From Weissella confusa (GTDB taxonomy: Bacteria; Bacillota; Bacilli; Lactobacillales; Lactobacillaceae), in NCBI GenBank assembly GCA_001436895.1, contig JQAY01000009.1, forward strand, positions 34,796-98,795: a stretch of DNA of 64,000 nucleotides. The letters are read 5' to 3'. The notes beneath the pieces are model-generated. The model saw only the letters and a program-made list of their open reading frames with translations. It made no database searches and was not told the origin of the DNA. Shown here one piece after another: positions 17,717 to 25,531 of this stretch. The translations under genes were made by a program, and so were the position numbers. Position 1 is the stretch's first letter; every line of letters starts with the position of its first letter.

Positions 17717-18229
17717 CTAATCAACGACTTCAGTGGTCTCGCCGTCGCGGAACGTGATTGCTAAACCACCAAGAAGCTTACGCATAAATTGATCACCGGC
17801 AACCAAGTACTTGGGGTGGCCCTTACGACGCAACATCGCCCCAACTTCACCCTTTGACACCTTAAATCCAGCTGCTTCCCAGAACTCAATCAAGTCTTCA
17901 TTGCTGTAAGTCATCGCAATCTTCAACTTTTTAATCACAACATTGTTAATGTCATTATCCCGTTGCATGCTGTAGTCAGGTTCAACCGGTTGGCCATCTT
18001 CATCCTTCTTTACACCACGTTGTGAAATGATCAACCCGTTCATAAACTTCTCCAAATCGCGACGTGACAACTTTTCATCACGAGGTGTATCTGGTTCTTG
18101 CTTGGTCATAATATCCTGGTATTGATCCTTGTTAATCGTCAAACCACCAAGCTCAAAAATCTTAATCATGTCAGCATTCTTAATGTTATAGATAAAACGA
18201 ATGCGACGCACGACGTCATTATTATTCAT
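17717..18229 (-). CDS. DUF1456 (YehS-type) family protein
   Basis: A 170-residue soluble protein made of two copies of the DUF1456 domain. Copy 1 (residues 1-70) reads NNNDVVRRIRFIYNIKNADMIKIFELGG; copy 2 (about 85-160) reads DINNVVIKKLKIAMTYSNEDLIEFWEAAGF and ends FMRKLLGGLAITFRD. Each looks like a helical module with a conserved FMNGLI/FMRKLLGGL tail. No function is established for the family. A good ribosome site (GGAGAACAAC) precedes the ATG. It sits between a terminator behind rbsK and the Usp gene. Confidence 0.82.
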   Translation of the reverse strand: MNNNDVVRRIRFIYNIKNADMIKIFELGGLTINKDQYQDIMTKQEPDTPRDEKLSRRDLEKFMNGLIISQRGVKKDEDGQPVEPDYSMQRDNDINNVVIKKLKIAMTYSNEDLIEFWEAAGFKVSKGEVGAMLRRKGHPKYLVAGDQFMRKLLGGLAITFRDGETTEVVD

Positions 18230-18244
18230 TGTTGTTCTCCTGTT

Positions 18245-18272
18245 AAAAAACGCCGGACAAGCGTCCGACGTT
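18245..18272 (-). terminator. Rho-independent terminator downstream of rbsK
   Basis: Minus-strand stem AACGTCGGAC / GTCCGGCGTT (one G.T) with a short loop and six T. It lies about 135 bases beyond the rbsK stop, with three palindromes in between. Confidence 0.85.
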
Positions 18273-18288
18273 TGCGTTCATTCTTTAT

Positions 18289-18405
18289 CACAGCAGCTGT
18301 TGGTCTAAAACCCCTGACTTCAGTCAGGCGTAAGACCAAAGACGCACCTGATAAGGGCGACTTGGTCACGTCGGAGTTTAAAACCTCCGACATTCCCAGT
18401 CTGCT
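18289..18405. repeat. Cluster of palindromes, possible IS200/IS605-type end remnant
   Basis: Between the rbsK stop and its terminator lie nested inverted repeats: TTGGTCT/AGACCAA (18300-18306 and 18333-18339) enclosing a perfect hairpin CCTGAC-ttca-GTCAGG (18313-18328), and a second hairpin GTCGGAG-tttaaaac-CTCCGAC (18370-18391). The CCCTGACTTCAGTCAGG type hairpin resembles the right-end/guide-RNA scaffold of TnpB-bearing IS200/IS605 elements, so this may be a small non-autonomous relic. No transposase is present. Identification is tentative. Confidence 0.35.
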
Positions 18406-18408
18406 TTA

Positions 18409-19329
18409 TTATGCGCGTGAAGCGTTAACTTGGTCCAACGTTGGGATTGATGGTTGTGCCCCAGCCCCTTGCACCGTAATTGCAGCAGCTGCGTTGGCAA
18501 AGCGAACTGCTTCCTCAACGTTACGCAGATCAGCGTCCAACTTAGTCGTCAACGCACCAATAAACGTATCACCAGCGGCCGTCGTATCAACTGCCTTCAC
18601 CTTCAAAGCTGGTACGAAACCATTTTCGCCATCAGCCATGTAGAAGTAAGAACCACGCTCACCAACTGTGATGATAACGTTCTTAGCACCCATTTCTTGC
18701 AAACGCTTGGCAGCACTTTCCATCGACAAATCATCCGTCACTGGAATGCCGGTAATGATTTCAGCTTCAGTTTCGTTTGGTACCACCAAATCAGTCACCG
18801 CAAACAATTCGGCTGGAATGTCCTTCGTTGCTGGCGCTGGATTAAGAACCGTCATCACGTCAGCTTCCTTAGCGCTCTTAAAGGCGTTCAACGTAGCAAC
18901 CATTGGCGTTTCAAATTGTGCAATCAACACATCTGATGCCTTGATGGTATCCTCAGCAGCTTCAACGTTTGATTCGTTAACTTGGCGGTTGGCACCACCC
19001 AAAATCAAAATTGTGTTGTGTGAGTCAGCTTCCAACATGATGTAAGCCGCACCAGTTGCGACACCTTCAAGTTCAGCAACGTGGGTTGTATCAACACCAT
19101 CCGCCTTAAGTGCATCCAAAAGCAATTGCCCATTTGCATCTTGGCCAACGGCACCGATAAAGTTGACATCCCCACCCATACGCTTTGCAGCGACGGCTTG
19201 GTTAGCACCCTTACCACCAGGGGCAGTTGAGGCGTCGTCCATCGCCATCGTCTCGCCTTGTTGTGGCAAATGTGGAATGTGCAGAATTGTGTCAGCGTTC
19301 AATGAACCCAAAACTGTAATCTTCTTCAT
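18409..19329 (-). CDS. rbsK: Ribokinase
   Basis: A 306-residue PfkB-family kinase that phosphorylates D-ribose to ribose-5-phosphate in the cytosol, feeding the pentose phosphate or phosphoketolase route and PRPP synthesis. The first signature is PGGKGANQAVAAKRMGG near residue 38 and the second DTTAAGDTFIGAL near residue 250, with the catalytic Asp in AAGD. The N-terminal GSLNADTILHIPHLPQQGET is typical of ribokinase. No ribose transporter or regulator adjoins it. Start ATG 19329 follows AAGGGAG. A TGTTATACT extended -10 (19360-19365) overlaps the end of the upstream terminator. Confidence 0.92.
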   Translation of the reverse strand: MKKITVLGSLNADTILHIPHLPQQGETMAMDDASTAPGGKGANQAVAAKRMGGDVNFIGAVGQDANGQLLLDALKADGVDTTHVAELEGVATGAAYIMLEADSHNTILILGGANRQVNESNVEAAEDTIKASDVLIAQFETPMVATLNAFKSAKEADVMTVLNPAPATKDIPAELFAVTDLVVPNETEAEIITGIPVTDDLSMESAAKRLQEMGAKNVIITVGERGSYFYMADGENGFVPALKVKAVDTTAAGDTFIGALTTKLDADLRNVEEAVRFANAAAAITVQGAGAQPSIPTLDQVNASRA

Positions 19330-19359
19330 GTTGTTCGCTCCCTTACTACTTATCAACTT

Positions 19360-19365
19360 AGTATA
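19360..19365 (-). promoter_or_regulatory. rbsK promoter (extended -10)
   Basis: Minus-strand TGTTATACT, a TGn-extended -10, lies 31 bases before the rbsK start, immediately after the aldo/keto reductase terminator. No good -35 is present. Confidence 0.5.
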
Positions 19366-19368
19366 ACA

Positions 19369-19409
19369 GAAAAAGTGCCCCACTACCCGCTTGGATAATG
19401 AGGCACTTT
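19369..19409 (-). terminator. Rho-independent terminator after the aldo/keto reductase
   Basis: Stem AAAGTGCCTCA / TGGGGCACTTT with an 18-base loop and T5 on the minus strand. Confidence 0.8.
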
Positions 19410-19412
19410 CAA

Positions 19413-20405
19413 TTAGTTGTTCTTCAAAATTTGATCGATGGTTGCCAACTCTTCAGCTGACAAATCCATGTTATCGCGGACCTTCACGTTGTCCAACAAG
19501 TGGTCAACTGATGAAGCACCAATCACGATTGATGGGACACGGCGGTCACGAAGCAACCAAGCCATAGCCAATTGCGCCAACGTTTGACCTCGGTCTGCAG
19601 CCACCTTGTTCAACGCGTTCAACTTAGCAACCGTACCTTCAGGATCTTCCTTAATGAAAGCATTCGTACGGTGCAAAGGCATGTCGGCTGGGAAGCCATC
19701 TAGGTAACGGTCCGTCAACAAACCTTCAGCCAAAGGACCGTAGGCAATCAAACCAGCGTGGTGCTTGTCCAATTCGGCCAACATATCCGTCGTTTCCGCT
19801 TCACGGTTAAACATGTTGTATGACATTTGGTTACCAATAAATGGCGTGTGCAATTCATCGAAGATTGCCCCAATTTCAGCAACTTGTTCCGTCGTGTAGT
19901 TTGAAACACCAACGTACAAAGCCTTACCTTGGCGAACCATTAAGTCCAATGCTTCAGCCGTTTCACGCAAGTTTGTGTTTGGATCCCAACGGTGTGCATA
20001 GAAAATGTCAACGTAATCCAAGTGCATACGTTGCAATGACATATCCAATGCGGCCGTCAACGTCTTCTTACCAGAAAACTCCCCTAGTGGACCTGGCCAC
20101 ATGTGGTAACCAGCCTTTGTCGTAATAACCAATTCATTACGGTATGGCTTCAAGTCCTTCTCAAATACAGCACCGAATGTCTCTTCGGCAGAGCCATCTG
20201 ATGGGCCGTAGTTTGATGCGTTGTCGAATGAGAAAATACCATTATCAAACGCCTTCAACATCACTTCGCGTGAGTTTGCAAGTGGCTTTTGGTCGCCCAA
20301 GTTACGCCATAGTCCGAATGACAATGCTGGCAAAATCAAACCAGAATCGGCCACGCGACGGTATGGCATCATATCATAACGATTATCTGCAGCTGCATAA
20401 ACCAT
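19413..20405 (-). CDS. Aldo/keto reductase (YghZ / glyceraldehyde-3-phosphate reductase-like)
   Basis: A 330-residue NADPH-dependent (beta/alpha)8-barrel oxidoreductase. The AKR catalytic tetrad is visible: Asp and Tyr in FDNASNYG near residues 60-66, Lys in ITTKAGYHMWPGP near residue 98, and His in FYAHRWDPN near residue 135. The long AGYHMWPGP loop and the C-terminal cofactor segment RVPSIVIGASSVDHL are close to the E. coli YghZ type, which reduces L-glyceraldehyde-3-phosphate and aldehydes such as methylglyoxal. The natural substrate here is not known. I chose ATG 20405 (GAGGGG upstream) rather than the one at 20420. Confidence 0.88.
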   Translation of the reverse strand: MVYAAADNRYDMMPYRRVADSGLILPALSFGLWRNLGDQKPLANSREVMLKAFDNGIFSFDNASNYGPSDGSAEETFGAVFEKDLKPYRNELVITTKAGYHMWPGPLGEFSGKKTLTAALDMSLQRMHLDYVDIFYAHRWDPNTNLRETAEALDLMVRQGKALYVGVSNYTTEQVAEIGAIFDELHTPFIGNQMSYNMFNREAETTDMLAELDKHHAGLIAYGPLAEGLLTDRYLDGFPADMPLHRTNAFIKEDPEGTVAKLNALNKVAADRGQTLAQLAMAWLLRDRRVPSIVIGASSVDHLLDNVKVRDNMDLSAEELATIDQILKNN

Positions 20406-20451
20406 GTGATTACCCCTCAAGTTAATTAAAATTCATATACCTTAGTTAACA

Positions 20452-21423
20452 TTATAACTTAGCTTCTGGATTATTGCGTGACTTCAGCAAAACATCCAAA
20501 GCGCGATTATCGTGAATGCGTTGAATAGCTTCAGCTAACAACGGTGCCACTGATAACATCGTGAACTTAGCACTTTGCTTTTCAGCTGGTAGCGTCAATG
20601 TGTCCGTAAAGACCAGACGAGAGATGTTATCATCAGCCGCCAAACGTTGGGCAGCATCACCAGACAAAACGGCGTGTGTTGCGACAACAAAGACATCGGT
20701 GGCCCCATTTGCACGCAAAGCACGCGCTGTCATTTGAACACGGCGACCAGTATCGACGATGTCGTCAACGATAATTGCGCGACGACCAGCCACTTCACCA
20801 ACAATGGCATCAGGTGACTCAGGTGTTGTCATTGCCACGTGGTCATTTACCACACCCCATGGTGAGTGCAACAAGTCGGCAAACTTACGGGCACGGCCAG
20901 CACCAGTGTGATCAGGTGACACAACCACCAAATCATCCGTCATGTTGCGACTGTAGAAGTAATCTGACAACAATGGTGCAGCTTGCAAGTGGTCAACTGG
21001 GATATCAAAGAATCCTTGCAATTGGTCAGCGTGCAAATCGATGGCAACCACGCGGTCAACACCATTCATTTCAAGCATTGAGGCAACCATCTTAGCTGTG
21101 ATTGGTTCACGCGACTTTGCCTTACGGTCTTGGCGGGCATAACCCAAATATGGAATCACCACATTGATTTGCCCAGCCGAAGCACGACGCAATGCATCAA
21201 TCACAATCATAATTTCCATGAAAGCGTCGTTCACTTCTTCAGCGATTGGTGCCACGATGTAAACATCATCGCCACGAACGCTTTCCAAAACTCGCTCATA
21301 AATTTCACCATCAGCAAAACGTTGAATATCAATTTGACTCAACGGTTGGTGCAACTCTTCGGCCACTGCACGCGCCAACTTATTGTTAGCTGACAGACCG
21401 AATAACTTAATTTCACACTCCAC
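20452..21423 (-). CDS. prs: Ribose-phosphate pyrophosphokinase (divergent paralogue)
   Basis: A 323-residue PRPP synthetase that makes PRPP from ribose-5-phosphate and ATP for nucleotide, histidine and tryptophan synthesis. The flexible-loop motif PYLGYARQDRKAKSREPITAK and the DLHADQLQGFFDIPVDHL segment are near consensus. The pyrophosphate loop VVSPDHTGAGRARKFA and the ribose-5-phosphate loop DDIVDTGRRV depart from the usual SPDxGGV and DTAGT wording. That suggests one of two paralogues common in lactobacilli, perhaps with altered regulation. Its neighbours rbsK and pyrD also concern ribose and nucleotides. An extended -10 (TGGTAGAAT, near 21481-21486) lies upstream. Confidence 0.9.
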   Translation of the reverse strand: MECEIKLFGLSANNKLARAVAEELHQPLSQIDIQRFADGEIYERVLESVRGDDVYIVAPIAEEVNDAFMEIMIVIDALRRASAGQINVVIPYLGYARQDRKAKSREPITAKMVASMLEMNGVDRVVAIDLHADQLQGFFDIPVDHLQAAPLLSDYFYSRNMTDDLVVVSPDHTGAGRARKFADLLHSPWGVVNDHVAMTTPESPDAIVGEVAGRRAIIVDDIVDTGRRVQMTARALRANGATDVFVVATHAVLSGDAAQRLAADDNISRLVFTDTLTLPAEKQSAKFTMLSVAPLLAEAIQRIHDNRALDVLLKSRNNPEAKL

Positions 21424-21587
21424 GAACGAATTCCTCCATTTTTTTGCGGTAGCTTAAAAAGCTACTTTACGGTTACTTCTATTCTACCAAATATCAGTGA
21501 TAAATTCGCCTGGTAACTGCATTTGAGAATTAATTCATGAGTAAAACGTTATACCCAAAATACAGTGTAGTCATAGGCCTTGAAACC

Positions 21588-21596
21588 TGGTAGACT
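21588..21596 (+). promoter_or_regulatory. pyrD promoter (extended -10)
   Basis: TGGTAGACT, a TGn-extended -10, 46 bases before the pyrD start, with TAGTCA at the -35 position (four of six matches, 17-base spacing). No PyrR attenuator was seen. Confidence 0.4.
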
Positions 21597-21642
21597 TAAA
21601 AAAATTTAATTTCACAAGAAGACTTTTGGGGGACAAAAAGCC

Positions 21643-22578
21643 ATGACAACTTTGACTGCGAGCATTGCTGGTTTTGATTTTGACAACGTATTATTGAACG
21701 CTGCCGGCGTATATTGCCAAACAGCTTCTGAATTGGACCAAATTATAGAGGCCAGTGGCGCTGGTTCATTGGTTACGAAGAGTGCCACACCTGCTGAACG
21801 AGACGGTAACGCTGGGATCCGTTTTGCTGAAATGCCATTGGGTTCAATCAACTCAATGGGCTTGCCAAATCTTGGCTTGGATTACTACTTGGACTACACA
21901 ATTACACACCAAGACGAAAAGCCATTGTTCCTTTCAATCGCTGGTCTGACAAAGGCTGATAACTTGGCGATGTTGCGTGACGTGCAAGCTTCTGACTTTA
22001 ACGGCTTGGTCGAATTGAACTTGTCTTGCCCAAACGTGCCAGGTAAGCCACAAACGGCCTACGACTTCGACACAACGCGCGAGATTTTGACTGAGGTCTT
22101 CAGCTTCTACACAAAGCCTTTGGGTGTGAAGTTGCCACCTTACTTCGACATCGCCCACTTCGACATGATTGCTGAAATCTTGAACGATTTCCCATTGGCC
22201 TTTGTGAACACGATTAACTCAATCGGTAACGGTTTGGTTGTTGATCCTGAAACGGACACAGTTGTCATCGCACCTAAGGGTGGTTTCGGTGGTCTTGGTG
22301 GTGAAATCGTTAAGCCAACGGCACTTGCGAACGTACGTGCCTTGCGTCAACGTTTGCGCCCTGAAATCAAGATTATCGGCACTGGTGGTGTGACAAACGG
22401 TCGTGATGTTTACGACCACATCCTTTGCGGTGCTGACTTGGTCTCAGTTGGGACGTCACTTTACTTCGAAGGTCCCGCTATCTTTGAACGTTTGAACAAC
22501 GAATTGATCGCCATTATGGCTGAAAAAGGTTACAACCACCTCGACGAATTCCGCGGACAGTTGCAAACCCTCGCCTAA
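21643..22578 (+). CDS. pyrD: Dihydroorotate dehydrogenase, class 1A (fumarate-type)
   Basis: A 311-residue cytosolic FMN enzyme that oxidises dihydroorotate to orotate in pyrimidine synthesis, probably with fumarate as acceptor, like Lactococcus PyrDA. Support includes the short N-terminus without a membrane helix, the catalytic Cys loop [14 protein letters not shown] near residue 130, Lys-bearing GVKLPPYFD near residue 165, [12 protein letters not shown] near residue 192, and the FMN-phosphate motifs GGLGGE and IIGTGGV. The NAD-dependent class would need a pyrK partner, which is absent here. It is a lone gene with a GGGGG ribosome site. The promoter of the next operon overlaps its last codons. 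Confidence 0.93.
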   Translation: MTTLTASIAGFDFDNVLLNAAGVYCQTASELDQIIEASGAGSLVTKSATPAERDGNAGIRFAEMPLGSINSMGLPNLGLDYYLDYTITHQDEKPLFLSIAGLTKADNLAMLRDVQASDFNGLVELNLSCPNVPGKPQTAYDFDTTREILTEVFSFYTKPLGVKLPPYFDIAHFDMIAEILNDFPLAFVNTINSIGNGLVVDPETDTVVIAPKGGFGGLGGEIVKPTALANVRALRQRLRPEIKIIGTGGVTNGRDVYDHILCGADLVSVGTSLYFEGPAIFERLNNELIAIMAEKGYNHLDEFRGQLQTLA

Positions 22579-22589
22579 CCCCCTATACT
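22561..22589 (+). promoter_or_regulatory. Promoter of the TPP-regulated operon
   Basis: -35 TTGCAA (22561-22566) and -10 TATACT (22584-22589) with a 17-base spacer. The -35 lies inside the final codons of pyrD. Transcription should start near 22596, just before the riboswitch. Confidence 0.75.
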
Positions 22590-22601
22590 TGTGTTAACGA
22601 A

Positions 22602-22685
22602 TCAAACAAGCTGGGGTGCCGTTATGGCTGAGATAATACCCATGGAACCTAAGCAGGGTAATGCCTGCCGGGGAGCTTGGTTTGT
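22602..22685 (+). ncRNA. TPP (thiamine pyrophosphate) riboswitch
   Basis: A clear THI-box aptamer: P1 CAAACAAGCT / AGCTTGGTTTG, the conserved CTGAGATAATACCC core, GGAACCTAA, and the AGGGTAATGCCTGC segment with the usual T-loop layout. Thiamine pyrophosphate binding should favour the terminator at 22703-22750 and switch off the ykoEDC transporter. Confidence 0.96.
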
Positions 22686-22702
22686 TTACGATTGAAGTAA
22701 AC

Positions 22703-22750
22703 GGACCCCAGTATCGGACTGCGTTTTGCAGTGATGCTGGGGTCCTTTTT
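22703..22750 (+). terminator. Riboswitch-controlled terminator
   Basis: A long stem GGACCCCAG...CTGGGGTCC with an inner ACTGC/GCAGT hairpin, then five T. It lies between the TPP aptamer and the ykoE start, so it is the likely expression platform. Confidence 0.9.
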
Positions 22751-22798
22751 ATTTCCATGGCTTTGGGCGATTCGGAATATTATTTGGAGGTTTGCGTC

Positions 22799-23362
22799 AT
22801 GCAAACAGTTGTTGAAAACAAGCGCGGTTGGGCGCTTCGAGATGTTATTTTCCTAGCCATTATTGCAATTTTCTTTGGGGTTATCTACCAATTATGGGGT
22901 GCCTCATACTACTTCTTGTCAGCGACGCCACTTAAGCCATACGCCAACGATATGACGATTGGTGTTTGGTTGATGGCCGGTCCATTGGCGGGTGTCTTGT
23001 TGCAAAAGTTTGGCGCTACGACAATCGGTGAAGTTTTGGCCGCTGTCGTTGAAATGTTGCTCTTCTCAAGCTGGGGTGCCGCAACGTTGATTTACGGTTT
23101 CGTACAAGGAATCGGTTCAGAACTTGGTTTTGCCCTCACTGGTTACAAGAACTGGAGCAAGCTTGGTTTGAGCCTATCAGTTTTGACGAGCACGATTGTG
23201 ACATTTGCTTGGGACTTGGTTAACTCAGGTTACATGGCCTACAAGCCCGGCATGTTGATCACGTTGTTCGTGATTCGTTTGATCTCAGTTGGGTTGTTTG
23301 CCGGTGTGTTGGTTTACTTGATTAACGCCTTGGTTGCGAAGTCAGGTTTGATGAAGCGTTAA
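22799..23362 (+). CDS. ykoE: ECF transporter S component, YkoE family (thiamine precursor)
   Basis: A 187-residue integral membrane protein of the YkoE family, the substrate-binding S component of an ECF importer for hydroxymethylpyrimidine (or another thiamine precursor). It has about five to six hydrophobic helices and the family features LWGASYYFLSATPLKPYANDM near residue 30 and VEMLLFSSWGAATLIYGFVQGIGSELGFA near residue 85. The TPP riboswitch directly upstream supports the substrate class. I chose ATG 22799 with GGAGG upstream; an open frame from 22661 would run through the riboswitch and terminator. It is followed by ykoD after 2 bases. Confidence 0.92.
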   Translation: MQTVVENKRGWALRDVIFLAIIAIFFGVIYQLWGASYYFLSATPLKPYANDMTIGVWLMAGPLAGVLLQKFGATTIGEVLAAVVEMLLFSSWGAATLIYGFVQGIGSELGFALTGYKNWSKLGLSLSVLTSTIVTFAWDLVNSGYMAYKPGMLITLFVIRLISVGLFAGVLVYLINALVAKSGLMKR

Positions 23363-23364
23363 TT

Positions 23365-24777
23365 ATGACATCATTACGTGTTGTAGATTTCAGCTTTGCT
23401 TACGAAGCTGATCAGCCAAACATTTTGAATAAGATAAATTTGGATTTGACACCCGGTAGTTTCAACCTGATGGTCGGCCCTTCCGGCTCAGGTAAGTCTA
23501 CGTTGCTCAAAGCAATGGCTGGCTTACTTCCAAAATTTGGTGGTGTCGTCACGAATGGCGACGTCTTGTTAGAAGGTCAATCAATCGGGCCGATCGCACC
23601 ATTTGAGAAAGCTAAGCGGGTTGCGATGCTGTTTCAAAACCCAGACCGCCAGTTTGCGATGCGCACTGCCCGTGAGCAAATCACATTTGCATTGGAAAAC
23701 TTGCAATTACCTGTCGCCGACATCGAGCATCGTGTCACAGATGCGATTGCGCGATTGGACTTGGACGCATTAGCGGACCGAGAACTACTAACGCTGTCTG
23801 GTGGTGAAAAGCAACGCGTGGCCTTGGCGACAATTTTCGCGATGCAAAGTGACATCATCTTGCTTGATGAACCATTCGCCAACGTCGATCCAGATGCCCG
23901 CCGATTGTTGTTGCAAGATCTCAAAGATTTACAACAAACAAACGGCACGACGATTCTGATTTCCGACCACGACTTATCTGGGTACGCCGACCTGGTTGAT
24001 ACCCTTTACCAACTCGACACGCAAACTGGTACATTGTGCGAAGCAAGCCGTCATATGCTAACTGACATTGCACCTGCCCCAACCTTTGTTGGCACACCAG
24101 TTGGTGATGGACCATTGCGCTGGCAAGACTTTGGTGTGGCAGTTGGTGAACGCCAATTGCTACATGACGCAACCTTTACTGCACCCGCTGGTCAGATTGG
24201 GCTGATTTCAGGGGCTAATGGTATTGGTAAGTCAACATTTTTCAAGGGACTCACCCATCAACGCGCGTATGATGGCCAAATTCTTTGGGAAAACGTCGAT
24301 GGTCGTAAAGTTAAACAAAAGCACTGGTCACAACGGCTTGCGCTGGTCTTCCAATCAGCTATTGATCAATTCGTGACAATGACCGTTGCCAGTGAAATTG
24401 CGCTGTCGAAAAAGTTTAGTTTGCGAGCAACTTACTGGACGGATGACCGTGTTGCAGCTGCGCTTGAGAAGTTACAATTAAGCGACTTACAATACCATGT
24501 TGTCTACCAACTATCCGGTGGGCAACAAAAGAAGTTGCAACTACTGACGATGTTAATCATGGGACAACCGGTTTTGTTGCTTGATGAACCGCTCGCTGGT
24601 TTGGATAGTGCGTCGGTCAATGTGTTGATGACTTTGTTGCAAGAAACGATTCAGCAAACTAATCAAACCGTTTTGATGATTTCGCATCAACGCCAAGGTT
24701 TGACGGGCTTTGTCGATTATGAATTGCATTTCGCCGACCAACAGCTAACGCTAATCGGAGGTACCCAACATGTTTAA
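23365..24777 (+). CDS. ykoD: ECF transporter ATP-binding protein with two ABC domains
   Basis: A 470-residue energising ATPase formed by two fused ABC domains. Domain 1 (1-225) has Walker A GPSGSGKST, signature LSGGEKQRV and Walker B IILLDEPFAN. Domain 2 (250-470) has Walker A GANGIGKST, signature LSGGQQKKLQ and Walker B VLLLDEPLAG. All key residues appear intact. It pairs with the T component encoded next and powers uptake of the thiamine precursor bound by YkoE. It begins 2 bases after ykoE and overlaps ykoC by 8 bases. No ykoF gene is present, unlike the Bacillus operon. Confidence 0.93.
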   Translation: MTSLRVVDFSFAYEADQPNILNKINLDLTPGSFNLMVGPSGSGKSTLLKAMAGLLPKFGGVVTNGDVLLEGQSIGPIAPFEKAKRVAMLFQNPDRQFAMRTAREQITFALENLQLPVADIEHRVTDAIARLDLDALADRELLTLSGGEKQRVALATIFAMQSDIILLDEPFANVDPDARRLLLQDLKDLQQTNGTTILISDHDLSGYADLVDTLYQLDTQTGTLCEASRHMLTDIAPAPTFVGTPVGDGPLRWQDFGVAVGERQLLHDATFTAPAGQIGLISGANGIGKSTFFKGLTHQRAYDGQILWENVDGRKVKQKHWSQRLALVFQSAIDQFVTMTVASEIALSKKFSLRATYWTDDRVAAALEKLQLSDLQYHVVYQLSGGQQKKLQLLTMLIMGQPVLLLDEPLAGLDSASVNVLMTLLQETIQQTNQTVLMISHQRQGLTGFVDYELHFADQQLTLIGGTQHV

Positions 24778-25438
24778 GTTGAATCCGACCGTTTTGCTCG
24801 TTATTCTGATTGGGATCGGTTTTCAAACCGCCTTTAGTCAATCAATTACGTTGAACATCATCGTTGCCGTGGTTGGTTTGCTATATCTATTATCGCAACG
24901 TGTTTCCGGTAAAGTTATTGTGATTATGTTGTTGGTGGCTGCCCCACTTGCCTTCGGAACGTGGTGGTCATTTATTGCGTTTGGAACTGGTGATACGCAT
25001 CGCATTGCGTTGGTTTATGCCTCACGTCTCTACGCCTATCTACTGCTTGGCGCAGCGTTGACCTTAACCACGCACGTGAAAGATTTGCTCATCAGTTTGC
25101 ACTTGCATGCCAAGTTGTCATCAACGTTTACCTATGGTTTGTTGGCAGCTTTCAACTTGTTGCCTCGTGTCCGACGCCAAGTCCAAACGATTCGTTACGC
25201 CGCCTCATTGCGTGGCATCACCTATCACTTTTGGAGTCCACAATTGTATTTCAAAGCAATTGTGAGCGCCCTGCACTGGTCTGATGACTTGGCCATGGCG
25301 ATGACATCACATGGCTTCACGGAAAGCTTTCCACGAACACAAACTGCGACTGATCCTTTGCCAATCTGGCATTGGGCTGTTGCCATCATCTTGATTGTCG
25401 GCTATGCCATTGTGGCATGGATTATAAAACCTTATTAA
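24770..25438 (+). CDS. ykoC: ECF transporter transmembrane (T) component
   Basis: A 222-residue EcfT-type membrane subunit that couples the ATPase to the S component. About five membrane helices are followed by the cytoplasmic coupling region, where two Ala-Arg-type motifs are expected: ...VRRQVQTIRYAASLRGI (near residue 140) and DLAMAMTSHGF (near residue 170). The start codon lies within the ykoD end (8-base overlap), so the two are translated together. It is the last gene before a strong terminator. Confidence 0.9.
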   Translation: MFKLNPTVLLVILIGIGFQTAFSQSITLNIIVAVVGLLYLLSQRVSGKVIVIMLLVAAPLAFGTWWSFIAFGTGDTHRIALVYASRLYAYLLLGAALTLTTHVKDLLISLHLHAKLSSTFTYGLLAAFNLLPRVRRQVQTIRYAASLRGITYHFWSPQLYFKAIVSALHWSDDLAMAMTSHGFTESFPRTQTATDPLPIWHWAVAIILIVGYAIVAWIIKPY

Positions 25439-25443
25439 CACAA

Positions 25444-25487
25444 AACGTGCCCAGCAGGTTCATAGTAGCCTGCTGGGCACGTTTTTT
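25444..25487 (+). terminator. Rho-independent terminator of the ykoEDC operon
   Basis: Perfect 15-bp stem (AACGTGCCCAGCAGG with its complement), 10-base loop, then seven T. Confidence 0.95.
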
Positions 25488-25531
25488 ATTTTTTACAGAT
25501 GATTATTTTTGAGAATGTAAGGTTATTAAAA

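Noticed and set aside
22661..22798. N-terminal extension of ykoE to 22661.
   Set aside because: It would translate the TPP aptamer and the terminator; ATG 22799 has a GGAGG site.
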